Of a stretch of DNA of 64,000 nucleotides, positions 1 to 10,127 are shown in pieces (the first letter of the stretch is position 1; each line of letters opens with the position of its first letter). Source of the DNA: Candidatus Tepidiaquacella proteinivora (lineage in GTDB: Bacteria; Bacteroidota; Ignavibacteria; Tepidaquicellales; Tepidaquicellaceae). A program made the position numbers and the translations under genes. Under the pieces are notes generated by a model, which worked only from the letters and a program-made list of their open reading frames with translations, had not been told where the DNA came from and made no database searches. Location of the stretch: NCBI GenBank assembly GCA_013348845.1, contig CP054675.1, positions 2,241,501 to 2,305,500 of the forward strand, written 5' to 3'.

Positions 1-2
1 AT

Positions 3-755
3 TTAAAGTGATTTTCTAATTTCCTGAAAAAAACCATTGATTCTTTTATAATGGGAACCCTGCCAGTAAATTTTCTTGCATTTATTGCAAAGATAGAATT
101 CGTCGAAATATTTTTTCGTTCCTGAAAGCAGTTCATCTTCAATTAATTCTTTATCAACTTTTACAAGCTCACCATTACAAAGGCTGCATCTCTTAAATGG
201 ATTTAATTCTGATATTAAATCTAACTGAATTAATATTTGTATTAATTGTTCAATCGGATTTTCAGATCTTATCCAGTATCCAAACCGAACCTCATTATTT
301 TTTAAAAGTAGAATGCTTCTTGTGAGAATAATTCTTTCTTCTTCCTTTGATTGTTTTATAATTTCCTCTGCTTTAAAATTATTGCTATATAATGTATCAA
401 AGCCAAGCAGTCTTAAATATTTTGCTAATTTCCCAAGTTGAACATCGCAAATGAACTTTAACTTGCCTTCAGTTTTTTTTAAAAGATGCAATTTGTCATG
501 TAAAATTATCTTTTTAAACTCAGGATATACTGAAATATAATCTCTGTCTTTTAGCTTATATTTAAAATCTACAGGGGTACCATTCGCTATGATTAAATCA
601 ATTTCTGTATGGGGAACATTTAAAGATTCAATTGTATCTTTTACTGAAGGGTTGCCAAAGAATTTTATTTCAAATGGAACCCTTCTTTTATTTTCAGGAA
701 GAAAATCATTCAGGCTATGATAAAACCTGAAACTCGCAGAATTAAAGTATTTCAT
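3..755 (-). CDS. Mut7-C RNase with N-terminal ubiquitin-like domain
   Basis: Putative RNase of the Mut7-C (PIN-like) family. Residues 1-90 fit the beta-grasp, ubiquitin-like Ub-Mut7C domain. Residues 100-165 are the nuclease core, opening with FICDVQLGKLAKYLRLLGFD (acidic D104 and D120), followed by the ERIILTRS strand. Residues 188-240 form a zinc ribbon with Cys pairs C190/C193 and C223/C226 and the family-typical GSHYKRI tail. At 250 aa it is full length. Its start codon overlaps the stop of the PEBP gene (4 bp), so the two are probably cotranslated. The substrate is unknown. Domain identity is confident from motif order; cellular role is not. Confidence 0.85.
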   Translation of the reverse strand: MKYFNSASFRFYHSLNDFLPENKRRVPFEIKFFGNPSVKDTIESLNVPHTEIDLIIANGTPVDFKYKLKDRDYISVYPEFKKIILHDKLHLLKKTEGKLKFICDVQLGKLAKYLRLLGFDTLYSNNFKAEEIIKQSKEEERIILTRSILLLKNNEVRFGYWIRSENPIEQLIQILIQLDLISELNPFKRCSLCNGELVKVDKELIEDELLSGTKKYFDEFYLCNKCKKIYWQGSHYKRINGFFQEIRKSL

Positions 756-1318
756 CTTTTATATTTTCCCATTAGTGAAGTTTCTGCAATTATATGACCT
801 TCCATTGCTTTAAGTAATTCTTTCTTTGTAAGTCCGTAATCTTTTTCAAGAACAATATCAAGAGCATATAATTTAAAATAATATCTGTGAATTCCGCCGG
901 GTGGACAGGGACCATCATACCCGATTTTCCCGAAATCATTTTTTCCCTGCTTTGTTCCGTCTTTCAGTTCTTTATCACGAGGAAAATTTTCCTTTAATTC
1001 GTTTGTCGTTGGTGGAATATTGTATATTACCCAGTGTACCCAATCTCCTGTGGGAGCGTCAGGGTCATCTGAGATTATCGCAAGTGATTTTGTATTTGCA
1101 GGTATGTCTGAAAATGATAATTGCGGAGATATATTCGCCCCGTCACATGTATATTTTTCCGGCATTAACTCTCCTTCTTTGAAGGATTGACTTGTGATTT
1201 TCATATTTTTTTGACTCCTTTCTTCAATTGGTTGTTTTTCCTGATTTTTTATATCAGTATTTTGTCTTGTACAACCGCAAAAGACTAAAAATATTAAGAT
1301 AAAAATTGAAACTTTCAT
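752..1318 (-). CDS. YbhB/YbcL-type PEBP family lipoprotein
   Basis: Phosphatidylethanolamine-binding-protein family (Raf-kinase-inhibitor-like, YbhB/YbcL type). The N-terminus is a lipoprotein signal with lipobox VFCGC, so the protein is probably anchored in the envelope. Ligand-pocket motifs are visible: DPDAPTGDWVHWVIYNIP and GPCPPGGIHRYYFKLYALD. The start is supported by a strong Shine-Dalgarno (AAGGAGG) about 8 nt upstream of the ATG. It is first in a two-gene unit with the Mut7-C RNase downstream. The family is known to bind small anionic ligands, but bacterial function is mostly undefined. Confidence 0.9.
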   Translation of the reverse strand: MKVSIFILIFLVFCGCTRQNTDIKNQEKQPIEERSQKNMKITSQSFKEGELMPEKYTCDGANISPQLSFSDIPANTKSLAIISDDPDAPTGDWVHWVIYNIPPTTNELKENFPRDKELKDGTKQGKNDFGKIGYDGPCPPGGIHRYYFKLYALDIVLEKDYGLTKKELLKAMEGHIIAETSLMGKYKR

Positions 1319-1535
1319 ATTTTTCCTCCTTACTATATTATAGTAAAAATAAATAAAAAAAGTAATAAAATTATTTTTACTTAAAATAATTTTAGCCGTT
1401 TTCTTATTTAGATTTTTATCGCATTACTATAAATCTATATTAAATAGATTTTCCCTCCGTGTTATTTTAAATTAATAATATGGTGTGAGTATTCTTATAA
1501 AATCAGGAAAATTTAATTTTATCCGTCCCGTGTAT

Positions 1536-1568
1536 AAAAAAATACCCTGAATTATTATACATTCAGGG
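1536..1568 (-). terminator. Rho-independent terminator of tRNA-Thr
   Basis: Read on the minus strand, an 8-bp stem (CCCTGAAT/ATTCAGGG, 8-nt loop) begins 8 nt after the tRNA 3' end and is followed by a TATTTTTTTA run. This is a classic intrinsic terminator for the tRNA-Thr transcript. Confidence 0.85.
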
Positions 1569-1575
1569 TTTCTTG

Positions 1576-1648
1576 AGCTGGCAGAGGGACTTGAACCCCC
1601 GACCGGTTGATTACAAATCAACTGCTCTACCAACTGAGCTATGCCAGC
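1576..1648 (-). tRNA. tRNA-Thr (anticodon TGT)
   Basis: A 73-nt cloverleaf on the minus strand. The acceptor is GCTGGCA/TGCCAGC, the D-arm has AGCTCAGTTGGTAGAGC, the anticodon stem is GTTGA/TCAAC with loop TTTGTAA (anticodon TGT), and the T-loop is TTCAAGT. The discriminator is T. No CCA is encoded. It complements tRNA-Thr(GGT) at 55821. Confidence 0.96.
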
Positions 1649-1706
1649 AGTATATGCAAATATAGATTAAATGATAAACTTTTTCAACGGATTATTAAAG
1701 TATATA

Positions 1707-4379
1707 TTATTCTGATACCTTAAGTACCTGCCCGACTGTAATTTTATCTGATTTGAGTTTATTCCATTTTTTCAGTTGATTTACTGTAACCCCGAATTTG
1801 TCCGCTATGGAGGCAAGCGTATCACCTTTTTTTACTGTATAAGTTTTTGTTTTGGTTGTCTTTTCCTTTTTGTTTTTTTCTTTGTCAGTCTTTTCTTTTT
1901 TGGTTTTATCTTCCTGAATATTTTTTTTGGTATAGATTACTAAAGTTTGCCCGACTGTAATTAAATCGTCTTCAAGTTCATTCCATTCCATAATATCATC
2001 AACTGTTACGGCATATTTGTCTGCTATTTTACTTAAAGTTTCACCTTCTTTTACTGTATGTGTTATTTTATTTCCTGCGGGTTTTTTATCCTTTGTAGTT
2101 TTTTCAGTGTCGGATACAATTAAAACCTGACCTACTTTAATTACATCGGACTTTAAGTTATTCCATTTTTTAATGTCTTCTACTGTTACATTATACTTAT
2201 CTGCAATTATTGTTAGATTTTCTCCTTCCTTTACAGTATGAGTCTTTGCCTTTGTTTTATCTGTTTTTTCTTTCTTTACCGTTGCAGGTTTTGTTAAGCG
2301 AAGCTCCTGCCCAACATAAATTATATCGCTTTCAAGATTATTCCATTCTTTTAAATCACTTACTTTTATATTATATTTTTCTGCTATTGATGAAAGAGTC
2401 TCTCCTGCTTCAACAATATGAACTTTTGGTTTTTCTGTCTTTTTCTTTTTTACATACTGTTCTTTTGGATATAGTTTTAATTTTTGACCTACATATATAA
2501 CATCACTTGTTAAATTATTCCATTCCTTTATATCGGATACTTTTAATCCAAACTCAGCAGCAATTTTACTTAATGAATCACCCTCTTTTACTTCATATGT
2601 TACCTCATTTTCCTTATTCACCTTATCCTTTTTTTCTTTCTTTACTTCCTTTTCGACTTTATTTTCATCTTTTTTAAGATTTTCCTCTTCTTTTACATTT
2701 TCTTCTTGCCCCTTTTCATTTTCATTTATTGATGTTGTGTCTTTTTCTTCAATGTATATTATTTCTTTCTTTTCTTCTTTTTTTTCTTCCTCTATACCAT
2801 AAAATTTATTATACTGCTTTTCGCTTAAATAAACATATAATATTGTGCTGTCCTTTGGTAAAGAACCATAGGAAATATCATTCCATTTTCTGATATCAAT
2901 TACTCTTACTCCGAAAGAGTCTGCTATTGATTCTAATGTTCTTGGCTTTCTGTATAATACTTCTATTTTTTTCTTGTTCTCTGTAATCCCGATTGACTTT
3001 ACATCTTCCGGTGTGTAATCTTTAATTCTGTAATATCTTATTTGTTCTGTTTCAACAAAAAGTGAATTTTCATTTCCTGCAAACTCCGGAATTTGCATTC
3101 CGTTTGAATAAAATTCCTCACTGCTCTTATAATTTTTCAGGAAGGTTTTGAATGAACCTTTTGGTATTCTCATTTGATATGGAACATCATAATTCGGAAT
3201 TACATCTGCTATCAATTCCGGATTTAAGTCTCTTATTGTTTCAACCTCTGTTTCGCAAAGCTCTGCTAAACGCTCAAGTGTTAAAGTACCTTTGAAATTA
3301 ACCCTGTCGAATTCAATGGGCTTTGCGAATTCAATATTCGTAAAACCGTAATCAGATGGATTTCTGAATATAAATGAAATTGCAATTATTGAAGGTACAT
3401 AACTTCTTGTTTCAGATGGTAAGTAACTTCTGATTTTCCAGTAATCCCTTGAACCTGCCTTATTAATAGCACTTGTTATTCTTCCTGCTCCTGCATTGTA
3501 AGCAGCAAATGCGAGATACCAGTCGCCAAAATCCCTGTATAAGTCTTTTAAATGTCTTGCAGCAGCATCAGAAGATTTTTCAAAATCTCTTCTGTCATCG
3601 CGGTAAGAATCAGCATATAAACCATAGGCAGCACCTGTTGCCGGCATAAACTGCCATAACCCAACCGCGCCTGCTCTTGATACTATGGTGGGGTTTAATC
3701 CTGATTCCTGGACTGATAAGAATACAAGGTCTTCGGGAACGCCGTAAAACCGAAGGATTTTTCTCATTGTAGGGAAAAATCGACCTGACCTGTAAATTGT
3801 TTTATCAATAAAACCTTTACCTCTTGAAGTCTGAGTAAAAAAATCAATCCATTCATTTACAGCATCATTTTTTTCGAAATTGATTTCCTGAATGCCGGGT
3901 ATTATTTCATTATCAATGAATTTTGAACCTTCAATTATTTCTTCATACTCAATTGAAAGAAAATTTGTGAAATAAAATACATTGCTTGATGATTCAATAT
4001 CCTTGTGAATTGTTAAATAATCGTAAGTAATATTCGTTGCAAGTTCTCTGTAATCTTTCTGCCACTCGCTATAGGATTTATCTTTCAGAAATTTTTCATC
4101 TGTTTTCCGAAGTATCTTTAACGCTTTTTCGAATTCGTTTTTAGATTTTTCTTCTTTCCCTTCATAGTTTAATTGAAGTGATTCTTTATAATGTTCCAAA
4201 CTTTCTTCCAGATTTTCGTAGAAAGCAATGGAATCAGCTTTTCTTTTCTTTCTGAGTTTTTCCTCATCCGTTATTATAACTTCCTCTGGAGCAGAACAAC
4301 TATACAGGAAAAATATATTTAGTGTTAAAACCCCGAAAACTATTATTAACAAAATTTTACTCAAAGCATATTTAGACAT
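1707..4379 (-). CDS. LysM-repeat lytic transglycosylase (MltD-like)
   Basis: Peptidoglycan lytic transglycosylase of 890 aa, predicted envelope lipoprotein (hydrophobic N-terminus with YSC lipobox at C28). A helical N-terminal region precedes an SLT/GH23 domain near residues 195-330. The catalytic Glu is E225 in VQESGLNP, followed by [14 protein letters not shown] and [11 protein letters not shown]. Two degenerate LysM-like segments follow, then a Lys/Glu-rich linker and five clear LysM repeats in the last ~290 residues, each with a GD/ET-LxxIA core and a VGQxL end. MltD normally has two or three LysM modules, so the tail is long. The near-identical repeats, separated by K/T/E-rich linkers, suggest recent internal duplication. 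It probably acts in wall turnover or cell separation. Confidence 0.92.
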   Translation of the reverse strand: MSKYALSKILLIIVFGVLTLNIFFLYSCSAPEEVIITDEEKLRKKRKADSIAFYENLEESLEHYKESLQLNYEGKEEKSKNEFEKALKILRKTDEKFLKDKSYSEWQKDYRELATNITYDYLTIHKDIESSSNVFYFTNFLSIEYEEIIEGSKFIDNEIIPGIQEINFEKNDAVNEWIDFFTQTSRGKGFIDKTIYRSGRFFPTMRKILRFYGVPEDLVFLSVQESGLNPTIVSRAGAVGLWQFMPATGAAYGLYADSYRDDRRDFEKSSDAAARHLKDLYRDFGDWYLAFAAYNAGAGRITSAINKAGSRDYWKIRSYLPSETRSYVPSIIAISFIFRNPSDYGFTNIEFAKPIEFDRVNFKGTLTLERLAELCETEVETIRDLNPELIADVIPNYDVPYQMRIPKGSFKTFLKNYKSSEEFYSNGMQIPEFAGNENSLFVETEQIRYYRIKDYTPEDVKSIGITENKKKIEVLYRKPRTLESIADSFGVRVIDIRKWNDISYGSLPKDSTILYVYLSEKQYNKFYGIEEEKKEEKKEIIYIEEKDTTSINENEKGQEENVKEEENLKKDENKVEKEVKKEKKDKVNKENEVTYEVKEGDSLSKIAAEFGLKVSDIKEWNNLTSDVIYVGQKLKLYPKEQYVKKKKTEKPKVHIVEAGETLSSIAEKYNIKVSDLKEWNNLESDIIYVGQELRLTKPATVKKEKTDKTKAKTHTVKEGENLTIIADKYNVTVEDIKKWNNLKSDVIKVGQVLIVSDTEKTTKDKKPAGNKITHTVKEGETLSKIADKYAVTVDDIMEWNELEDDLITVGQTLVIYTKKNIQEDKTKKEKTDKEKNKKEKTTKTKTYTVKKGDTLASIADKFGVTVNQLKKWNKLKSDKITVGQVLKVSE

Positions 4380-4452
4380 TGCGAAAAAAATAATTACCTT
4401 TAAAATATATAAGTTATTATATGTAATTTCAAGTTATTTATTAATTAAACTA

Positions 4453-4495
4453 AAAAAAGCCGCCTAAGTTTCACTTTACTTTAGACGGCTTTTTT
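4453..4495. terminator. Bidirectional-looking terminator hairpin
   Basis: An A-rich/T-rich stem: AAAAAGCCG followed after a bulge by CTAAG, pairing across a ~10-nt loop with CTTTAG and CGGCTTTTT. It lies between the lytic transglycosylase start and the 3' end of the small exported protein gene. On the minus strand it sits just after the 4524-4883 gene, whose transcript it probably ends; T runs exist on both strands. Confidence 0.75.
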
Positions 4496-4523
4496 ATTTA
4501 AGTAATATGGAGGTTTTTCTAAA

Positions 4524-4883
4524 TTACCTTGATATAATTTTGAATTTATATAAAGTTCCGGCTGAGTCAGGGTTTGTCCATAAATTTCTTGTATTAACTA
4601 AAGTTCTGATGTAATTATTTAAAATATTATTTTCTCCGTTAATATCAGATATAAATAATCTTCCATTGTCAGCAACTACTATTGTAATGAAGGATTCACC
4701 TTTAAGGTTTTTGTCTTCATATATCAGTGGTATTGGTTTTTCAAAAAGCGTTACCAATTCCTTATAGATTTGAATTCTTAAATTATCAGGATTTGGAATT
4801 TCAGTAGCATTTGATTTAGAGACTGAAATTGTTAGCACCAATATTAATATTAAAGATAATAATTTTAATGTTTTCATTTTCAC
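4524..4883 (-). CDS. Small exported protein of unknown function
   Basis: A 119-aa protein with a cleavable signal peptide (Lys start, Leu/Ile core, cleavage near SNATE). The mature part has alternating beta-strand character (SFITIVVADNGRLFISDING), faintly like small Bacteroidota periplasmic proteins, but I do not recognise a family. There are no Cys and no lipobox. The start is supported by an AGGAGTG Shine-Dalgarno about 6 nt before the ATG. It is a single-gene unit with its own downstream terminator. Confidence 0.75.
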   Translation of the reverse strand: MKMKTLKLLSLILILVLTISVSKSNATEIPNPDNLRIQIYKELVTLFEKPIPLIYEDKNLKGESFITIVVADNGRLFISDINGENNILNNYIRTLVNTRNLWTNPDSAGTLYKFKIISR

Positions 4884-4970
4884 TCCTTTTTTTTAAATTG
4901 AATGTTGTTTACTTATTTATACGAATGGAAATAAGTTTTGTTACAGTTAAGTTAATTTAAACAAATTTTT

Positions 4971-5945
4971 ATGGAAAGATTTTACAAACTTTCTGTACCG
5001 AATGTTAAGGAGAAAATAAGAATAGATAAATATATTGCCCGTTTTATTGAAAATGTTTCCAGAACCAAAGTACAGAAAGCAATAAATCTCGGCTTTGTTA
5101 CTGTTAATGGAAACTGTGTAAAATCAAATTATATTGTAAAACCTTTTGATGATATAGAAATTGAATTACCGGCTGCAGAAAAACAGGAAATATTGCCAGA
5201 AAATATTCCGCTCGATATTTTATATGAAGATGAATATCTGATAGTAATTAATAAACCTGCGGGTATGGTAACTCATCCTGCATATAAAAATTTCTCCGGT
5301 ACTCTTGTTAATGCTTTAATGTTTTATTCACAAAAGAGTGGTGATAAACTATCTGATTTAAATGGATTTGAAAGGGCAGGAATTGTTCATAGACTTGATA
5401 AGGATACATCAGGAATCCTCGTTGTTGCAAAAGATGAAGTGACCCACAGATTGTTAGCTGACCAGTTTTATAACCATACAATAAATAGAGAATATACCGC
5501 TTTAGTCTGGGGTATATTGCATAAAAAGAATGACGTAATTTCTAAGCCTATTGGACGTGATAAAAGAGATAGGACAAAAATGGCTATAGTTAATGAAGAA
5601 GAAGGGAAATTAGCAATAACAGAATATAATGTAATTGAAGAATATGAATTTTTAAGTCTTGTTAAACTTAAACTCCGGACAGGCAGAACCCATCAGATTA
5701 GAGTTCATATGTCATCAATTGGACATCCTGTGTTTGGAGATGAAACCTATAATGGAAGGAAACCACATTCAGTCAATATGACTGTTAAAATAAAAGAGAA
5801 AATAAACCATCTATTAGAATTAATGCCAAGACAGGCGCTTCACGCATCATTACTCGGATTTGTTCATCCTAAAAGTAAGAGTTATATTGAATTTAAATCT
5901 GACTTGCCTGATGATATTAAAAATATTTTAAATATTATTAAATAG
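4971..5945 (+). CDS. rluD: RluA/RluD-family 23S rRNA pseudouridine synthase
   Basis: Isomerises uridine to pseudouridine in rRNA, most likely in large-subunit helix 69 if it is the true RluD orthologue. An S4 RNA-binding domain (residues ~17-75) leads into the RluA-type catalytic domain. The catalytic Asp is D143 in HRLDKDTSGILVVAKD, with INKPAGMVTHP before it and the LRTGRTHQIRVHM motif after it. At 324 aa it is the normal family length. It converges with and overlaps the DUF302 gene by 8 bp at their 3' ends. Exact target site (RluD versus RluC type) is inferred. Confidence 0.93.
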   Translation: MERFYKLSVPNVKEKIRIDKYIARFIENVSRTKVQKAINLGFVTVNGNCVKSNYIVKPFDDIEIELPAAEKQEILPENIPLDILYEDEYLIVINKPAGMVTHPAYKNFSGTLVNALMFYSQKSGDKLSDLNGFERAGIVHRLDKDTSGILVVAKDEVTHRLLADQFYNHTINREYTALVWGILHKKNDVISKPIGRDKRDRTKMAIVNEEEGKLAITEYNVIEEYEFLSLVKLKLRTGRTHQIRVHMSSIGHPVFGDETYNGRKPHSVNMTVKIKEKINHLLELMPRQALHASLLGFVHPKSKSYIEFKSDLPDDIKNILNIIK

Positions 5946-6315
5946 TTTCATCAATAATTTTTTTCATAATTATACCAACTTCCTTTGCTATATCCTTAAC
6001 ATCTTCCATATTAAATTTATTGATTAAAACTTCCGGGTCTTGCATAGTCAGATATACCTTTCCGTTCTCTGCATACAATATAATTTTACAGGGCATTAGA
6101 ACGCCATATTCTTTATTTTTATTTATTATTGTGTTCGCAAATTTTGCATTGCAGATTTCAATAATTCTATATTCATCAATATTAAACCCTTTTTCTGCAA
6201 GGGTCTCTTTGACATTATGAATATGTAATATTCTGAAACCATTTGCAGAAATAACATTTTGCAGATCTGATAATGTCTGAAAAAAATCTTTGCTACTTTC
6301 CTTTTTATAATTCAT
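5938..6315 (-). CDS. DUF302 domain protein
   Basis: A 125-aa cytoplasmic protein matching the DUF302 pattern: an N-terminal helix, then YRIIEICNAKFANTII, then GVLMPCKIILY and a short C-terminal strand-helix. DUF302 proteins are small alpha/beta dimers of unknown function, often near redox or lipid genes. There is no signal peptide. The last codons overlap the end of the pseudouridine synthase gene on the other strand. Confidence 0.8.
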   Translation of the reverse strand: MNYKKESSKDFFQTLSDLQNVISANGFRILHIHNVKETLAEKGFNIDEYRIIEICNAKFANTIINKNKEYGVLMPCKIILYAENGKVYLTMQDPEVLINKFNMEDVKDIAKEVGIIMKKIIDETI

Positions 6316-6496
6316 ATTATTTTATTTAATTTATTATTTAAACAAAAATTTGTATTTAATAATTCAATAAAATATAGGTAAATTTTTATTTAAATTTTAC
6401 AAAGATTAATTTTAATATTTTATTAAATAAATGAATATTTAAATTAAAAAATTAATCATATTTTTATGTTTTTTGTGTTAACTTATATTTCTATAT

Positions 6497-8587
6497 ATGA
6501 TTACGATAGTAAATCAATTGAGAGAATTATCTTACAACCTTTACTGGTCTTATAATAATGATTTCTTTGAAATTTTTGAAGAAATAAATAAAGACATTTG
6601 GAAGTGGAGTCAGAAAAATCCCGTAAAATTTCTTGCCTCTATTAATAACGAATATTTGCTTGATGTTATTGAAAAGAAAAACCTTCGGGAAAAAATATAT
6701 AATATATACAGAGATTTCCGTAAGTACCTGAATGAGGAAAAAACTTATTTCAATGAAAAATATTATAAAGCAACTACTCCACAGTTTTGTTATCTATCTG
6801 CTGAATATGGAATTACAAAATGCTTAAAATTCTATTCCGGAGGACTTGGCACTCTCTCAGGTGATCATTTAAAATCTGCATCAGACCTTGGATTGCCATT
6901 AATTGGTATTGGTTTAGCATATTCACATGGTTACCTTAGACAATATATCAATAATGAAAATAGGCAGGCAGAATTGTATGAGGTGCATGATTTTAACTTT
7001 CTTCCTATGATTCTTGTACTTGATGAAGAATATAAACCTCTGAAAATTTCTATAAGTTTACCTGGTAGGGAAGTTTTTGCACAGATATGGGAGTTAAGCA
7101 TTGGCAGAGTTAAATTGTATTTACTTGATACCTTTGTTGATGAGAACGATGTAGAAGATAAAAGAATTACCGATATTCTTTACGGCGGGGATAATGAAAA
7201 GAGAATTCAACAGGAAATTCTTTTAGGTATTGGTGGTATGAAATTACTTGATAGACTTGGTTTTAATATAAAAGCATTTCATATTAATGAAGGGCATTCT
7301 GCTTTTCTTTGTCTGGAAAGAATTAAGAATGCAATGAAAAAGTTTAATCTGAAATTTGATGAAGCAAAAACTCTTTGTTATTTTTCAAATATTTTTACTA
7401 CTCATACACCTGTGCCGGCAGGAATTGATGTCTTCCCGAAATTTTTAATGGAAAAATATTTTAAAAGATTTGCTGAAGAAGAATGTGAAATCTCTTTTGA
7501 CAGATTGTTCGAAGAGGGAGATTTAAACAGAAACGGACAGAATAATAACCATTTCAATATGGCTTACCTTGCGATAAATAATTCTCAATTTGTGAATGGA
7601 GTTAGTAAGCTTCATAGTGAAATAGCAAGAAAAATGTGGTCTTTGCCTCCAACCAGAAGTCAAATTGTATCAATTACAAATGGTGTACACTTTAAAACTT
7701 ATCTTGCAAAAGCTTCAGAAAAATTATTTATTAAACGCTTTGGTAAATATTGGTATAAAGATGAAAATATCTGGAACAGAATAAATGAAATTCCTGATGA
7801 AGAAATATGGCAAGCCAGAGTAAGAAACAGAAAAGAGTTAATATATTATGTTAGGGAAAGAATTTCAGATAAGTTGAAATTAGCTAAAGCATCTGAAGAG
7901 AGATTGGCAGAAGTAGAAAATTTACTTGATGAAAATGCTCTTACGATTGGTTTTGCGAGAAGATTTGCAACCTATAAACGAGGTACTCTGCTTTTCAATA
8001 ACATTGATAGATTAAAGCAAATTATTTCAAATCCCAATTATAAAATTCAGTTTATCTTTTCCGGTAAAGCACATCCGAAAGATGAAGGGGGTAAAAATCT
8101 TATAGCAGAAATTGTATCATATTCTTATGACCCGATATTTAAAAACAAATTGATATTTATAGAAAATTATGATATCGATGTTGCAAAACAATTGGTATCA
8201 GGATGTGATTTATGGTTGAATAATCCACGAAGACCTCTTGAAGCATCGGGAACCAGCGGTATGAAAGTCGTAGCAAATTTCGGGCTTAATTTTAGTATTC
8301 TTGATGGGTGGTGGATTGAGGGATATAATGAAATTAATGGTTGGAAGATAGACAGTCCTGAAGAAGAAAATTTACCCGATTATGAGGTTGATAAATACGA
8401 GGCGGAAAGCTTATACAATACTCTTGAGAAAGATATTATACCACTATTTTACAAAAGAGATGAAAGAAACATTCCGATAGAATGGATACAAAAAATAAGG
8501 AATTCTGTATTAACACTTGCTCCGTATTTTAATACAGAACGAATGGTTAAAGAATACAACGAAAAATTCTATATGAGAGTAAAATAA
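6497..8587 (+). CDS. glgP: Alpha-glucan (glycogen) phosphorylase, short bacterial type
   Basis: Cleaves alpha-1,4-glucan with phosphate to release glucose 1-phosphate (GT35 family, PLP-dependent). At 696 aa it belongs to the shorter alpha-glucan phosphorylase branch, not the ~800-aa MalP/GlgP type. Visible motifs are the glycine-rich SGGLGTLSGDHLKSASDLG, the INEGHSAF segment, and EASGTSGMKV, where K590 is the expected PLP lysine. The ATG start follows 180 bp of A+T-rich non-coding DNA without a Shine-Dalgarno. No other glycogen gene is adjacent, so glycogen use is encoded here as a single gene. Confidence 0.95.
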   Translation: MITIVNQLRELSYNLYWSYNNDFFEIFEEINKDIWKWSQKNPVKFLASINNEYLLDVIEKKNLREKIYNIYRDFRKYLNEEKTYFNEKYYKATTPQFCYLSAEYGITKCLKFYSGGLGTLSGDHLKSASDLGLPLIGIGLAYSHGYLRQYINNENRQAELYEVHDFNFLPMILVLDEEYKPLKISISLPGREVFAQIWELSIGRVKLYLLDTFVDENDVEDKRITDILYGGDNEKRIQQEILLGIGGMKLLDRLGFNIKAFHINEGHSAFLCLERIKNAMKKFNLKFDEAKTLCYFSNIFTTHTPVPAGIDVFPKFLMEKYFKRFAEEECEISFDRLFEEGDLNRNGQNNNHFNMAYLAINNSQFVNGVSKLHSEIARKMWSLPPTRSQIVSITNGVHFKTYLAKASEKLFIKRFGKYWYKDENIWNRINEIPDEEIWQARVRNRKELIYYVRERISDKLKLAKASEERLAEVENLLDENALTIGFARRFATYKRGTLLFNNIDRLKQIISNPNYKIQFIFSGKAHPKDEGGKNLIAEIVSYSYDPIFKNKLIFIENYDIDVAKQLVSGCDLWLNNPRRPLEASGTSGMKVVANFGLNFSILDGWWIEGYNEINGWKIDSPEEENLPDYEVDKYEAESLYNTLEKDIIPLFYKRDERNIPIEWIQKIRNSVLTLAPYFNTERMVKEYNEKFYMRVK

Positions 8588-8612
8588 AATTTTTAAATTA
8601 AATAAATTAATT

Positions 8613-9569
8613 ATGGATAAAATTTTAATTATAGGAGCATCTGGACAAATTGGTTCAGACCTAACTATTGCATTAAGAGAAATTTTCGGAAATGAAAATG
8701 TTTTTGCCACTGATATTAAGCAACCCCCTCAGGATGTGTTAGAATCTGGTCCCTTTCAAATTCTTGATGTTATGAATGAAAATGCCCTGAATGATTTTGT
8801 AGTGAAAAACAAAATAACTCAGATTTATCATCTTGCAGCAGTGCTTTCAGGAAACGCAGAAAAATTGCCTTCGAAAGCATGGGAAATAAATATGAAGAGT
8901 CTGTTAAGTATTTTAAACCTTGCAAAAGAAGTTGGTGTTAAGAAAATTTTCTGGCCAAGTTCTATTGCTGTTTTTGGTAATACAACTCCTAAAATTCGTA
9001 CACCTCAGTTGACTTATACCGAACCAAATACAGTATATGGTATTAGCAAACTTGCCGGTGAAAGATGGTGTGAATATTATTATAATAAGTATAATATTGA
9101 TGTAAGAAGTATCAGGTATCCCGGTTTAATTAGTTATAAAACTGAAGCCGGTGGTGGCACAACGGATTATGCTGTTGAAATTTTTTATGAAGCGATTAAA
9201 TTTCATAAATATGAATGTTTCCTTAAAGAAGATACTGTTTTACCTATGATGTTTATGCCGGATGCAATTGAGGGAACAATTAAATTAATGGAAGCTGATT
9301 CAAACAAACTTACTATTCGTTCAAGTTACAATATGGCTGCTATTAGTTTTTCACCAAAAGAAATTGCTGAGGAAATTAAAAAACATATTAATGACTTTAC
9401 AATAACATATAATCCTGATTTCAGACAGAATATTGCGGAATCATGGCCACAAAGTATTGATGATAGTGTGGCTCGAAAAGATTGGGACTGGCAGCATAAA
9501 TATTCATTACCTGATATGGTTCAGATAATGCTTAATGAAATAAGTAAAAAATTAGGAAAAAATTATTAA
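8613..9569 (+). CDS. tdh: SDR-type L-threonine 3-dehydrogenase
   Basis: Extended short-chain dehydrogenase/epimerase of 318 aa. The Rossmann motif GASGQIG is at residues 8-14 and the catalytic YGISK (Y142, K146) is in place. The segment RYPGLIS followed by a GGGTTDYAVEIFYEA stretch is characteristic of SDR-family L-threonine dehydrogenases, which oxidise threonine with NAD+ to 2-amino-3-ketobutyrate. It lies 25 bp after glgP on the same strand and could be cotranscribed. A generic sugar-nucleotide epimerase is the alternative, but the TDYAVEIF signature argues against it. Confidence 0.85.
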   Translation: MDKILIIGASGQIGSDLTIALREIFGNENVFATDIKQPPQDVLESGPFQILDVMNENALNDFVVKNKITQIYHLAAVLSGNAEKLPSKAWEINMKSLLSILNLAKEVGVKKIFWPSSIAVFGNTTPKIRTPQLTYTEPNTVYGISKLAGERWCEYYYNKYNIDVRSIRYPGLISYKTEAGGGTTDYAVEIFYEAIKFHKYECFLKEDTVLPMMFMPDAIEGTIKLMEADSNKLTIRSSYNMAAISFSPKEIAEEIKKHINDFTITYNPDFRQNIAESWPQSIDDSVARKDWDWQHKYSLPDMVQIMLNEISKKLGKNY

Positions 9570-9580
9570 TAATTTTTATA

Positions 9581-9610
9581 AACCAATATAAAATAAACTT
9601 TATATTGGTT
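9581..9610. terminator. Hairpin between convergent genes
   Basis: A perfect 12-bp stem (AACCAATATAAA/TTTATATTGGTT, 6-nt loop) lies between the convergent tdh and nfeD-like genes. T runs next to the stem are short, so it may be a weak bidirectional terminator or an mRNA-end stabilising hairpin. Confidence 0.6.
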
Positions 9611-9648
9611 ATTAATTACTGAAATATATTTTTAGTTACTAAGTAATT

Positions 9649-10113
9649 TTATTGTTTATTATCAATAGTTTTAACTTTCAGGGTTATATTATCTCTTTCA
9701 ATAATTTCAACAACTTCATCTTTCTCAATTTTTTCATCTGATATGGCATTCCAGAGAGTCCCGCGAAATTCTACTTTACCTGGAATACTTCCCGGTATAA
9801 TTTCCTGCACTACTTTGGCTCTTTTCCCTTTAAAACTTTCCAATATTTCATCATCTGCATTTTCTAATGTTTTTACTTTCCCTTCAAAAATTTTCTTACC
9901 TTCTTTACGAAATAGTATTAAACTGATTAGTGAAGAGCCAAGAAAAACTGCAAGTTGGATATTTATATCTCTTACACCGAACAATGTTACTATACCTGTT
10001 ATCCAGGCACCAACCCCAAAGAAGAAAATTACAAAACCGGGAATTGCAAGTTCTGCTAAAAAGAATATTATTCCAGCAATAAACCAAACGAGAGGACCGA
10101 AATTAACTTCCAT
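9649..10113 (-). CDS. NfeD-like membrane protein (short form)
   Basis: A 154-aa NfeD family protein of the short class. There are two to three membrane helices in residues 5-65 (WFIAGIIFFLAELAIPGF is typical) and a C-terminal OB-fold domain, residues ~90-150, with GKVEFRGTLWNAIS. It lacks the protease domain of long NfeD. It follows the stomatin-like gene by 14 bp, which is the conserved stomatin/NfeD partnership. Together they are thought to organise or protect membrane microdomains. Confidence 0.92.
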   Translation of the reverse strand: MEVNFGPLVWFIAGIIFFLAELAIPGFVIFFFGVGAWITGIVTLFGVRDINIQLAVFLGSSLISLILFRKEGKKIFEGKVKTLENADDEILESFKGKRAKVVQEIIPGSIPGKVEFRGTLWNAISDEKIEKDEVVEIIERDNITLKVKTIDNKQ

Positions 10114-10127
10114 ATATGTATAATTAT

